Of a DNA stretch of 64,000 bases, positions 51,255-60,364 are shown piece by piece. How positions within the stretch are numbered: the stretch's first letter is position 1; each line of letters begins with the position of its first letter. Under the pieces are notes generated by a model. It was given only the letters and a program-made list of their open reading frames with translations. It was not told the DNA's origin and made no database searches. This stretch comes from Oenococcus kitaharae (GTDB lineage Bacteria; Bacillota; Bacilli; Lactobacillales; Lactobacillaceae). The position numbers and the translations under genes were made by a program. Location of the stretch: contig NZ_JANJQP010000004.1 of assembly GCF_025758695.1 (NCBI RefSeq), positions 16,055 through 80,054 on the forward strand, written 5' to 3'.

Positions 51255-53282
51255 TTGGATTTACAGAAAAAATTTAAAAAAATAGTTAGCGGCATCAATG
51301 ATTTTAAGTCTAAACAGAATCCCGCTATGTCAGCTAGTGCGCCTTTTCCGCGTTGGCTTTTTTATCCGCTCATTGTACTCATTTCATCGACCTTTGATAT
51401 TTGGTTTGTTCAATTCCAAATTCAGGTCGGTATGAATCAAACACTTGTCGAGCGCGTCCAGGCAGCTACAAATTTTGTCGTCAATGCCTTCATTCCTGGC
51501 AGCCAGAATCATCAATTTATTTTAAATCTGATTTTTGTGCTGGCTTTTTTTGGGTTAATTTTAGCGATTACGAACCGTTTTTGGCTAACCTTTATTTTAA
51601 ATAATCTCATCTTTATTGTTTTTGCGATTGCAGATAATCAAAAGCTGATTTATCGAAATGAATCAATACTGCCTTCGGATCTGTCTCAATTGACTAATCC
51701 GCTTACGTTAGTAAATTTTATTGGTATTAGCGCAGGTAAGTTTGTGGTGCTAGTGGTTCTTGCGATACTAGTCATTGTTATCTTATATTTTTTATTCCGT
51801 CGCTTTGATTCACGCATTAAATTTACTAAGTGGTTTGTCCGCGTACCTTTATTTGTCCTATCTGCGCTAATTATTTTTTCGGCGCGCAGTCTCTATACCG
51901 ATAATACATTGCCGGATAGCGTCGCTTCTCTGTTCAATGACTCACCCATCCCTTGGGATGTTAACGATGACCAGCGCTCTAATGGCGCCATATATTCATT
52001 CATGCGTTTCTTCGACAATAAGATTATGGATATGCCACGGGGCTATTCACGTGCAGCAATAGCTAAAATTGATCGGAAATATAAAAAAGTTGCTAACCAA
52101 ATCAATGCTAGCCGACCAAATTATTTAGATAAACAAACTGTCATTTATATCTTAAGTGAAAGTTTTTCTGATCCCTTGCGCGTGCCGGGTTTACATGTGA
52201 ATCCGGATCCAATTCCGAAAATCAGAGCAATTAAAGATAGGACTACTTCAGGGTATATGTTAAGTTCAGGCTATGGTGGCGGAACGGCTAATTTGGAGTA
52301 TCAGGCGCTGACCGGTCTCTCGCTAACTAATTTTCTGCCCACAGTCACGTCACCGTATGTGCAGGTGGTTCCTTCATCCAATTATTTACCCAATATCAGT
52401 AATAACTGGGCTATTAAAAATGCCATTCATCCTTATTTACCTATGGTCTATGATAGATCCTCCGTTTATAAAAAATTTGGTTTTCAAAAATTTTATACGC
52501 TTTACAATCCAAAAATTAAATACCAAGATAGGATTGATAACAATCCTTACGTCAGTGACCGCGCTGCTTATCAAAATGTCTTATGGCAGTTGTCTAAAAA
52601 TGCGAAACCCCAATTTATTCAGATGCCTACGATGCAGAATCACCTCGGCTATAGCAATTGGTACAAAAACTATACCTTTGATATCACTTCGACACTTCAA
52701 CAGTCCAATTCTGAAGTTGATAATGTTAAGACCTATGTTCAAGGCGTCAACATGACAGATAATGCGACTGAATGGTTTTTGCAACAATTGGATCGGATTA
52801 ATCGTCCCATTACCGTGGTCTGGTACGGCGACCATTTGCCGGGTATTTATGATAGTGAAATGAGCGATCCCAATAATTTGTTACCGCTCCATGAGACGGA
52901 TTATTTTATTTACTCTAATAAAGCCAGTTCCTCGCATAATACTAAGTTGGAAGACCAAAATAATTTTACTTCACCCAATTATTTTCAGGCTCTGTCAGCT
53001 GAACACATGAATGTAAAAGTATCGCCATTTTTAGCTATGTTGACCGAGTTACGGCAGCAATTACCCGCGTCCTCCAATGCACTAGCAAAAAGTGGTTCTG
53101 ATATATGGCAGACTGATAATCGAAAGAATATCTATTTAGATGATCAAGGTCAACAGCTTCAGAATAACCAATTTTCTCCTGCACAAAGATCTCTATTAAG
53201 GGATTACAGAATGATTCAATATGATATTGTTAAGGGCAGGCATTATATTAAAAATGATGGTTTTCTGAATAATCCCAAGTAA
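51255..53282 (+). CDS. LTA synthase-like phosphoglycerol transferase
   Basis: A 675-residue sulfatase-superfamily membrane enzyme. Five helices occupy the first 220 residues; the extracellular catalytic domain follows. Catalytic features are Glu in YILSESFSDP (near 301), the nucleophile Thr in GYGGGTANLEYQALTG (near 345) and WYGDHLPG (near 528) as metal ligands. These match LtaS-type enzymes, which transfer glycerol phosphate from phosphatidylglycerol. Placement inside a polysaccharide cluster suggests it may decorate the polysaccharide rather than make lipoteichoic acid. The start is a TTG with AAAGAG upstream; a TATAAT box lies near 51212. Confidence 0.87.
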   Translation: MDLQKKFKKIVSGINDFKSKQNPAMSASAPFPRWLFYPLIVLISSTFDIWFVQFQIQVGMNQTLVERVQAATNFVVNAFIPGSQNHQFILNLIFVLAFFGLILAITNRFWLTFILNNLIFIVFAIADNQKLIYRNESILPSDLSQLTNPLTLVNFIGISAGKFVVLVVLAILVIVILYFLFRRFDSRIKFTKWFVRVPLFVLSALIIFSARSLYTDNTLPDSVASLFNDSPIPWDVNDDQRSNGAIYSFMRFFDNKIMDMPRGYSRAAIAKIDRKYKKVANQINASRPNYLDKQTVIYILSESFSDPLRVPGLHVNPDPIPKIRAIKDRTTSGYMLSSGYGGGTANLEYQALTGLSLTNFLPTVTSPYVQVVPSSNYLPNISNNWAIKNAIHPYLPMVYDRSSVYKKFGFQKFYTLYNPKIKYQDRIDNNPYVSDRAAYQNVLWQLSKNAKPQFIQMPTMQNHLGYSNWYKNYTFDITSTLQQSNSEVDNVKTYVQGVNMTDNATEWFLQQLDRINRPITVVWYGDHLPGIYDSEMSDPNNLLPLHETDYFIYSNKASSSHNTKLEDQNNFTSPNYFQALSAEHMNVKVSPFLAMLTELRQQLPASSNALAKSGSDIWQTDNRKNIYLDDQGQQLQNNQFSPAQRSLLRDYRMIQYDIVKGRHYIKNDGFLNNPK

Positions 53283-53368
53283 GGTCAGTGGTCTTGGATG
53301 TGTGGCATAAGTTGACCAAGCAACTTTTAAAAATAGGTTAAATTAAATATAGTATGAAGTGAGAGTTA

Positions 53369-54319
53369 ATGGATAATTTAGCAATATTGATACCTGCATA
53401 TAATGAAGCACAAACGATTGAGAAAGTTGTTTTAGATATCAAGGGCGTTATCGGTGAAATTCCGAAAGCTGTGGTATATGTATATGATAATAACTCTCAG
53501 GATAACACGGCTGAGCTCGCTCAAAATGCAGGTGCCGTTGTTAGACATGAGTATGTTCAAGGCAAAGGTGCCGTTATTCGGCGTATGTTTCGTGAGATTG
53601 ATGCTCGAGCTTATATCATGATTGATGCCGATGATACCTATCCAGTGGAGGAGATTCCAGCAATGTATTGTAAAGTTCTGGAACGCAAAGTGGATATGGT
53701 GGTTGGAGACAGACTTTCTTCAACTTATTTTCAGGAAAATAAACGTCCTTTCCACAATGTGGGTAATGCTACTGTTAAATTTTTGATTAATCATCTTTTT
53801 GACACGAATATTAAAGACATTCTAACTGGTTATCGTGCGTTTTCGTACCGTTTTGTCAAAACCTTTCCTGTTCTTTCAAAGGGTTTTGAAATTGAGACAG
53901 AAATGAGCATTCATGCAGCTGAAAGCAATATGTTTGTCGAAAATCAAGTTGTAGAATATCGAGATCGCCCACAAGGCAGTGAGTCTAAGCTAAGCACTTA
54001 CGGTGATGGGTTTAAAGTGATTCTGAAAATATGGAACTTATTTAGGATTTATCATCCCTTAGCTTTTTTTGGTTCTATATCGCTATTATTAGCTGCAATA
54101 AGTCTTCTAACATTTTGGTTCCGTGTCGTGGTACCGTATAGCCACACGGGAATCGTTGCTAACATGCCTACACTAGTTGTGACAATGATAGTGCTCCTAG
54201 CTGCGATTGTGTCATTATTTAGCGGTATGATTCTAGATGCGATCCAGTCACAGGAAAAAATGAATTTCGAATATAGGCTCATTGATGCGGAACGGCAAAT
54301 TAACAATCAAATCAACTAA
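53369..54319 (+). CDS. Glycosyltransferase family 2, DPM/GtrB-like with C-terminal membrane helices
   Basis: A 316-residue GT2 enzyme. The GT-A core has LAILIPAYNEAQTIEKVV, the donor-binding ADDTYP (MIDADDTYPVEEIP) and TGYRAFSYRFVKTFP. Two C-terminal helices (LAFFGSISLLLAAISLLTFW and LVVTMIVLLAAIVSLFSGMI) anchor it. This form makes polyprenyl-phosphate-linked sugars, like GtrB. With GtrA at 47985 and a GT-C-like protein next, it could feed lipid-linked sugar for outside glycosylation. GTGAGAG precedes the ATG. The next gene overlaps its end by about 35 bases. Confidence 0.88.
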   Translation: MDNLAILIPAYNEAQTIEKVVLDIKGVIGEIPKAVVYVYDNNSQDNTAELAQNAGAVVRHEYVQGKGAVIRRMFREIDARAYIMIDADDTYPVEEIPAMYCKVLERKVDMVVGDRLSSTYFQENKRPFHNVGNATVKFLINHLFDTNIKDILTGYRAFSYRFVKTFPVLSKGFEIETEMSIHAAESNMFVENQVVEYRDRPQGSESKLSTYGDGFKVILKIWNLFRIYHPLAFFGSISLLLAAISLLTFWFRVVVPYSHTGIVANMPTLVVTMIVLLAAIVSLFSGMILDAIQSQEKMNFEYRLIDAERQINNQIN

Positions 54320-56240
54320 ATTCAAACAAGTCGTTAGTAATAAATGGCTTTTAAGTCTGCTTGCAGCCACTGCTTTTTCTGTCAACTTTAATCCCGTTGA
54401 TAATTTTTCGGCCTTCACAGTCATTCCTGAAAGATTTGCTGTTTCGAATTTGCCAATTGTGATGTTGGTATTCGCTTTTGTTTTCGTGTCTTTGTCTCAA
54501 GCGAAGAAAGAAAATCGTACAGTTGGGAATTCTTGGAAAATTATTGTTAGCTTATTACTCTCGTTACTTGCACTTTTAGGTGAGACGGTTTCCAAGACAA
54601 CAACTTTAGATTTACTTTTTTCAAGCAAAATTACATTTTTGATTTCTTTGGTATATTGGGCTGGCTGTGCGGCTTTTATTTACTGTTTCATCAATTTTAT
54701 AGTTTTCTTAGTTCATAAAATGCTGAGCACACAATTTGCGGTCAAAATTTCTAAATTACCCTTTCCAAACGCAGCATATCTTTTTCTTATACTGCTAATT
54801 TTGTGGATACCTCTAGGCGTTTACTTATTGCCTAGTACTATCGGATATGATGGTGCACGACAAATTAATGAGTTTTTTAATGTCTCAATCCCGGGATTGA
54901 ATTTCACTTATTTCCCCACTAATCATCATCCTTGGTTTGCAACATTAGTCATGGGCGGCATTTTTAAACTAGGATTGTTTTTATTTCATAGCCACACCGC
55001 TGCTTTCTACACCCACAGCTTTTTTTTGGTTACTTTTTCTCTGTTTGCGTATTCGGGATTAATTTCTAGAATTAGAAGAATTGCTGGTTCGTATGTGGGC
55101 TGGCTCGTTCTGCTGTTTCTTGGCCTGGAGCCTCATTTTGTTGCTTATGCAGTCTGTTTTGATAAAACCGGATGGTTTCTAGCATCTAGTGCTTTATTTG
55201 TTACATATCTGTTGGACCTATTGATGCTGAGTGACAAAAAGGTCAGGAGTTCTGTCTTTCTTACTTTGGCAACACTACTGGTTTGCCTGTTCCGTAATAA
55301 TGGTGTTTATGTTACCTTGGTTACTCTCTTGGTAGCCTTTATCTGCATGAAAGAAAGTCGGCGCTTTTTAGGCGCTGTGCTTATTGTATCTTTACTATTT
55401 TATGAAGGATGGACAAGGGTTTTTTTGACAGCTTTTAAGGTAATGCCTTCTTCTCCTGCTGAAATGCTGGTTGTTCCTATTCAACAAACTTCTTTTGTTG
55501 TAACGCGCTATCCAAATATTTTGACTAAGCAGGATAAAAAAGCGATAAATGATGTTATGTATTATCGTCAGATTCCTCGTACCTATCAACCGAGTTTTGG
55601 GGATTCTGCTAAGAATTTGTTTAGATATAATTCGTTTTTAATCACTGCCGAGAGTATTCAAGACTTTAAAAAAAATCCAAATTGGTGGAAAAATAATATA
55701 TATAAACAACGCGTACATAAATATCTTCTTTCTTGGTTCGTTACTGGTTTGAAGCATCCTCTGTTATATTTGAATGCTACCTTAGATAATCAATTTTTAT
55801 CTATTGATCCAATTCCGGTACGTTCTTTCAATACCGCGGATCCGTATGGATCGGCTTCAATTTATACTGGTATTCCATCTGATACGTACTTTGTAATTAA
55901 TAGCAGCTATTTAGAGCATGTACAGCCGTTGGTGCCCAGCAAACAACGAATAGGATTAACGAACTATTTGAATATAATCATGTCAATTCCATTGCTTAAT
56001 TTGTTTATGTCCACCGCTTTATGGAATTGGTTGGCAATCTCATTATTGATCTATTTCATTGCAACAAAAAATAAGATGGGCATCATATTCACAGTTCCCT
56101 CTTTGCTTACATTTTTGATCAACCTTGATGGTTCAGTTAATGGAGACCACCGATATGCAATACCGATAGAGATCATGCTTTTGGTCTCATTAGCCGTGAT
56201 TAAAAGAAACGATCCAAAACAGTATCTTGAAAATGAATAA
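54285..56240 (+). CDS. DUF6020-like multi-spanning membrane protein (GT-C-like)
   Basis: A 651-residue protein with about 13 hydrophobic helices and one larger outside loop in the C-terminal half. Segments YLLPSTIGYDGARQINEFF and TNHHPWFATLVMGGIFKLG resemble a family found in Firmicutes polysaccharide loci, annotated DUF6020. Its topology and an Asp in the first outer loop fit GT-C glycosyltransferases, which use lipid-linked sugars. The start is uncertain: TTG 54282 or ATG 54285, both overlapping the previous gene, with no clear ribosome site. Function is unproven. Confidence 0.75.
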   Translation: MRNGKLTIKSTKFKQVVSNKWLLSLLAATAFSVNFNPVDNFSAFTVIPERFAVSNLPIVMLVFAFVFVSLSQAKKENRTVGNSWKIIVSLLLSLLALLGETVSKTTTLDLLFSSKITFLISLVYWAGCAAFIYCFINFIVFLVHKMLSTQFAVKISKLPFPNAAYLFLILLILWIPLGVYLLPSTIGYDGARQINEFFNVSIPGLNFTYFPTNHHPWFATLVMGGIFKLGLFLFHSHTAAFYTHSFFLVTFSLFAYSGLISRIRRIAGSYVGWLVLLFLGLEPHFVAYAVCFDKTGWFLASSALFVTYLLDLLMLSDKKVRSSVFLTLATLLVCLFRNNGVYVTLVTLLVAFICMKESRRFLGAVLIVSLLFYEGWTRVFLTAFKVMPSSPAEMLVVPIQQTSFVVTRYPNILTKQDKKAINDVMYYRQIPRTYQPSFGDSAKNLFRYNSFLITAESIQDFKKNPNWWKNNIYKQRVHKYLLSWFVTGLKHPLLYLNATLDNQFLSIDPIPVRSFNTADPYGSASIYTGIPSDTYFVINSSYLEHVQPLVPSKQRIGLTNYLNIIMSIPLLNLFMSTALWNWLAISLLIYFIATKNKMGIIFTVPSLLTFLINLDGSVNGDHRYAIPIEIMLLVSLAVIKRNDPKQYLENE

Positions 56241-57330
56241 ACTATCAATCATGCAAAAAACACAAAGAAAAAAAAGAATCACCTACATAGACGTTGCTCG
56301 CGGTATTGCCTTATTGCTGGTCATTGTCACTCACGCAGGTATTGGTTGGTGGGTAAATGATGGCTACGCACAGTGGATAACGAATTTCATTATGATTGGC
56401 AATTTGCCGATTTTCTTTTTTCTATCTGGTTTTTTGTTCCACGACTATAGCTGGAAAAAACGGATTATTAATACACTAAATAATCTGATTGTTCCTTACA
56501 TATTTGGATCTTTGATGATTGTTGCCTTGGCCTGGTTATTGAATTGGCCAGTTAAAAGCACTTTAGCTGGTGCTATCTATGGTAATGGCGGACACGACCT
56601 TACTTTATTGGGCGATTTAGCACCAATTGGTGCCATTTGGTTTTTCTTAGCCATGGCAATCTCTGTTTTAACTTTTTCTTTGCTTGTGAAACTGGTTAAT
56701 TTTACCAGGCTGCCAGAGTTTTCCAGACGCATCATTGTTCTCCTTACATCTCTGCTTATCTTTTTTATAATTGTACGGCACGAATTTGTGCCTTATCTAT
56801 GGCCCTTTGACATACAGAGCGGCCTGTTGGGATCCACTTTTCTGGCTTTGGGCTACTTGTTCAAATATTTATTCGACGAGAGGACCCGACAATTTCATTT
56901 TATTCAGACGCCTTATTTTGCCCTCCTTTGTTTGGCTGTATGGGTATATATATCGAAGACAAATATCTTTTATTTTGTATCAGCTGTAATTAATGGAAAT
57001 GCTTGGCAGACCCTGCTGGCGGCATTTGCATCGATTATTGTGATATTAGATTTGGCAATTTGGCTGGATAAAAAAATTCACGGCTGGATGGCTTGGATTG
57101 GACGGAATTCGGGAATGCTGATGGTGACGCACGACTGGGTCTTGATCTTCTTGCAAGTCCAATTGGTGAATAGATATCTTTACATACTGCACTTAAATAA
57201 TTATTTAGGCTGGACCCTAGCGGCTTTGATCATTGCCTTTCTGACCTTTATAACTGCCTTTCTGATTAATCGCAGCCATTTCGTGCAAACGATCTTTTTT
57301 CAAAGAAACTGGCCGCTTAAAGTACAATAG
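56233..57330 (+). CDS. Acyltransferase family 3 (O-acetyltransferase)
   Basis: A 365-residue membrane protein with about ten helices. ITYIDVARGIALLLVIVTHAG contains the Arg and His residues typical of acyltransferase-3 enzymes, and LPIFFFLSGFLF follows. Such enzymes add acetyl or succinyl groups to polysaccharide sugars. The ATG at 56233 overlaps the stop of the preceding gene; another in-frame ATG lies at 56251. It ends the translationally overlapped group that starts at 53369. Confidence 0.88.
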   Translation: MNKLSIMQKTQRKKRITYIDVARGIALLLVIVTHAGIGWWVNDGYAQWITNFIMIGNLPIFFFLSGFLFHDYSWKKRIINTLNNLIVPYIFGSLMIVALAWLLNWPVKSTLAGAIYGNGGHDLTLLGDLAPIGAIWFFLAMAISVLTFSLLVKLVNFTRLPEFSRRIIVLLTSLLIFFIIVRHEFVPYLWPFDIQSGLLGSTFLALGYLFKYLFDERTRQFHFIQTPYFALLCLAVWVYISKTNIFYFVSAVINGNAWQTLLAAFASIIVILDLAIWLDKKIHGWMAWIGRNSGMLMVTHDWVLIFLQVQLVNRYLYILHLNNYLGWTLAALIIAFLTFITAFLINRSHFVQTIFFQRNWPLKVQ

Positions 57331-57368
57331 CATTAGCTTCGTTATAATTAATTCTTGGATTGGAAAAT

Positions 57369-57977
57369 ATGAAAACATACTCTTTATTAGACTTATTAAA
57401 ATTGCTCATTAAAAAATGGTGGATTTGGCTTTTAGCGGCGATTATTTTTGCCGGCTTTGGCTTTGCCTATTCTAGGATGGCTGCGTTTAGAACATACCAC
57501 GCTAATGCGGTGCTGACAATTTCGCATAACTATAGCAATTTCGGTGATAACGACAAAAAGAATAGTGATGCCAATGCGCTTGATCTGACTCAGAGCGACA
57601 TCCTTCTGCAGAATTCGATTCAAGCACTGATTAAGAATTCAGCGATTACAGATGACGCAAAAAAAACGGTTGCGTTTTCTTCGGGAGATGTGACAGTGAC
57701 TTCGCCGGATAATAGCGTCTTAATGCATATCAGTGCGAGTGCTGCTAATAAGAGAAAAGCTGTCCGTATCGTGAACGCATTAGCTGCGTCGACAAAAAAA
57801 GTTCTTCCTCGGATCCTGCCCGCTGCCGGAAAAGTGATTGTTGCACAAAAGGCGACCAACACAGTCCGTGAGACAGGGCCTAGTACACGAAAGTTCACTT
57901 TGATAGGCGCTGCTTTGGGACTTGTTCTTTCTGGTGCTGTGCTTTTATGGAATGATATAAAGGATAAATTGAAGTAA
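57369..57977 (+). CDS. Polysaccharide chain-length determinant (Wzz/YveK-like)
   Basis: A 202-residue protein with one helix near each end (WWIWLLAAIIFAGFGFAYSR at about 19-38 and FTLIGAALGLVLSGAVLLW near 176-194) enclosing an extracellular domain. This is the co-polymerase adaptor layout that sets chain length with Wzy. Firmicutes adaptors usually work with a cytoplasmic tyrosine kinase and a phosphatase; neither gene is nearby. A TATAAT box is near 57346, and no good ribosome site precedes the ATG. A TTG at 57360 is an alternative start. Its stop overlaps the start of the polymerase gene. Confidence 0.82.
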   Translation: MKTYSLLDLLKLLIKKWWIWLLAAIIFAGFGFAYSRMAAFRTYHANAVLTISHNYSNFGDNDKKNSDANALDLTQSDILLQNSIQALIKNSAITDDAKKTVAFSSGDVTVTSPDNSVLMHISASAANKRKAVRIVNALAASTKKVLPRILPAAGKVIVAQKATNTVRETGPSTRKFTLIGAALGLVLSGAVLLWNDIKDKLK

Positions 57978-59338
57978 TGTCGGCTTGGCTGATATTTTTT
58001 TCTTTATTTGTAAAGCAATTTACAAATGTGATCCCGCAACCCTTCACGGTGTTGCCTTTTTTTGTTTTCTCGGCCTATCTCATTTTTAAGGTGACACTTC
58101 AACCAAAAGAATTGTTTCAGGAGAAAATCTTTCAAGGCAAGATTGTCCTATACTTTGTCCTGCTCACCGTCTCTGAAATTATTTTACTGATTTGGAATTA
58201 TAGTAAGTTTGGGTCTGATTCCCAAGATTTCAATATTTTGGGCTCTTTTTTTGGCTTTCTCTCAACGATTCTATCTTTGTTGATTGTGTATCTGCTGTTA
58301 TTTTGCAGTATTCGATTTGATGCAGATATGTACAGATATATCCGCGGTACGATTCTGACTTTAGCTGTTATGGGTATTTTAGTATTAGTTCCGCAATTGA
58401 TCGTTGCTACTGGTAAGAATTGGACCTTGAGCTGGGTGAACTACATCGACCAATCAATTTTACCCAGATGGGGGATTGTTGGTGATTATGTGAAAGGTTC
58501 TTATGCGGCTACCATGCATCGCGCAAACGGACTAGAGATTGAACCGGCTTTTTTGGCCGGACAACTGGCAGTTGTATTTCTGCCATGGGTGCTATCAGCT
58601 GTCAAACACGGCTATTCCTTCATCAAAAATAAATTTGGTCAGTTTCCGACTGAAGCCTACGTACTACTATTCTTTATTGCCGCTGTCTTTGCATTGGCTA
58701 AGACCACGACCGGGTTGGTGGCAATTGGCTTGACAGGGCTGGTTTTGGTCTGGGATATGCGTGGCGGAACGCAAAAGTTTTTCATCACGATGGCAATACT
58801 AGGTCTTGCAGCAATCACGCTGGCCTATTTCACAATTAATTCAATTCACGGTTTTTTGGATGGCTATTTGTTTGCCAAAGGCGGCCAATCTGCCTCTAAT
58901 CGAACAGGCGGCACAATAGGTTTGTTTCTGACTTTTTTGCACTATCCATTGTTCGGGGTTGGAAATGGTTATGTGAGTCATTACATTGTTCAGTTCGCAC
59001 CACGAAACACAAAATTAAACGTTGAGTATCTTTGGGGATTCAGTCATCACTATGCGGTTTTGTCTGATTGGGGTGGTTTTCTGGCTCAGTATGGTTTGTT
59101 ATTCTTCCTGCCGATCATACGTAAGGTAAGAGAACTATTCTATGATTTCCGCACCAAGATGCCGCAAGATAATTTAACAATTTTTGTCAAAGATGCCGCC
59201 AAATATACGATGATTATGTATGGCGTGTTAGCTCTATTCGACTTTAATTGGTTCAGCTATTATTCATTGATTTCTATTTTTGTTTTTGTCAGATTTGCTC
59301 AATATCGTATGAAGGAAACACAGGTGTTAAAATCATAA
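57977..59338 (+). CDS. Polysaccharide polymerase (Wzy-like)
   Basis: A 453-residue membrane protein with about 11-12 helices and a large outer loop containing FGVGNGYVSHYIVQFAP and HHYAVLSDWGGFLAQYGLLFF, the arrangement of Wzy/O-antigen-ligase proteins. It joins lipid-linked repeat units outside the membrane. Such proteins have low sequence conservation, so the call rests on topology and context between Wzz-like and Wzx-like genes. The start codon overlaps the preceding stop (TAATG). Confidence 0.83.
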   Translation: MSAWLIFFSLFVKQFTNVIPQPFTVLPFFVFSAYLIFKVTLQPKELFQEKIFQGKIVLYFVLLTVSEIILLIWNYSKFGSDSQDFNILGSFFGFLSTILSLLIVYLLLFCSIRFDADMYRYIRGTILTLAVMGILVLVPQLIVATGKNWTLSWVNYIDQSILPRWGIVGDYVKGSYAATMHRANGLEIEPAFLAGQLAVVFLPWVLSAVKHGYSFIKNKFGQFPTEAYVLLFFIAAVFALAKTTTGLVAIGLTGLVLVWDMRGGTQKFFITMAILGLAAITLAYFTINSIHGFLDGYLFAKGGQSASNRTGGTIGLFLTFLHYPLFGVGNGYVSHYIVQFAPRNTKLNVEYLWGFSHHYAVLSDWGGFLAQYGLLFFLPIIRKVRELFYDFRTKMPQDNLTIFVKDAAKYTMIMYGVLALFDFNWFSYYSLISIFVFVRFAQYRMKETQVLKS

Positions 59339-59340
59339 AG

Positions 59341-60327
59341 ATGTCTAAATTATTTATTGAAAATACTGAGAACATAACCGTGAGCGCCGTGGTTGTTACG
59401 TATAATCGTTTGGATTTGCTAAAACAATCTATTGCCGCTTTGCAGAACCAGCATAGTGCGAGTCTGAAACACATTATTATTGTGAATGGCGCTTCAACAG
59501 ACGGCACAAAAGATTGGGTCTTAGCAGAAGCAAAAAAAGACACCAAGATTTTTTTTGTTGATCTGCCAAAAAACGTGGGTGGCGCTGGCGGTTTTAATCA
59601 AGGCGTGCGTGCCTTTATTCAGCAGACCAATGATGATTTCGTCTGGCTGATGGATGATGACTCGCTGGTGACAGATGATGCCTTAGATCGGCTATTAGAA
59701 GTTTGGAAATTAGATCCCACAGCTGGTATGGCCGCCAGTCACGATATCTGGAAAGACGGGACTTGGGCTAATATGAACATGGCTGCACCCTTATTTTCCG
59801 ATAAAATCAAGGTTTATTATGGGGATGCGCCTTTTGTCCGCATCAAACATTCGACTTTTGTCTCAACAATCATCTCTCGGATGGCGGTTCTCAAAGTTGG
59901 TTTGCCGCAAAAAGAATACTTTATTTGGGGGGATGACATTGAATATACCCAACGTGTAACGCACTTCTTCCCGGGTTTTTTTGTCCGCAATTCGATCGTG
60001 GTACATGCCAGCGGGAAGAATCCGTTGCCAGGAGATATTTCTGGTGAAAAGGTTAGAGCTCGTTTGCCTCGTTACCTGAATGAATTCAGAAATCGCCTTT
60101 GCACGTCCAAGCGCCGTCATTCACTACCGAAATACATAAAAACGCTGGGTCATAATGCCTATGATTTTGTCAAAGTGTTACTAACACCAGGCGTGAAGTT
60201 CCGTTTTGCGAAGTTGGGAATCATTATCAAAGGTACTTGGAATGGCTTCTTCTTTAATCCACCGATTGAGTATGGCGATCCTGAGTATGAGTATCGTGCC
60301 GAGGTGATGGAAAAAATATGGAAGTGA
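59341..60327 (+). CDS. Glycosyltransferase family 2, galactofuranosyltransferase-like
   Basis: A 328-residue GT2 enzyme. TVSAVVVTYNRLDLLKQSIA, NVGGAGGFNQGVRAFI and VWLMDDDSLVTDDALDRLLE are typical of the GlfT1/rhamnosyltransferase-like group, with the DDD donor-metal site and catalytic WGDDIEYTQRV near residue 196. It probably adds galactofuranose supplied by Glf (49978). The ATG at 59341 is 2 nt after the polymerase stop; the longer frame from 59248 overlaps that gene. It has no membrane helices. Confidence 0.87.
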   Translation: MSKLFIENTENITVSAVVVTYNRLDLLKQSIAALQNQHSASLKHIIIVNGASTDGTKDWVLAEAKKDTKIFFVDLPKNVGGAGGFNQGVRAFIQQTNDDFVWLMDDDSLVTDDALDRLLEVWKLDPTAGMAASHDIWKDGTWANMNMAAPLFSDKIKVYYGDAPFVRIKHSTFVSTIISRMAVLKVGLPQKEYFIWGDDIEYTQRVTHFFPGFFVRNSIVVHASGKNPLPGDISGEKVRARLPRYLNEFRNRLCTSKRRHSLPKYIKTLGHNAYDFVKVLLTPGVKFRFAKLGIIIKGTWNGFFFNPPIEYGDPEYEYRAEVMEKIWK

Positions 60328-60364
60328 AATCCCACTGTTCCTTGGATCAACGTTAAGAAAATTA

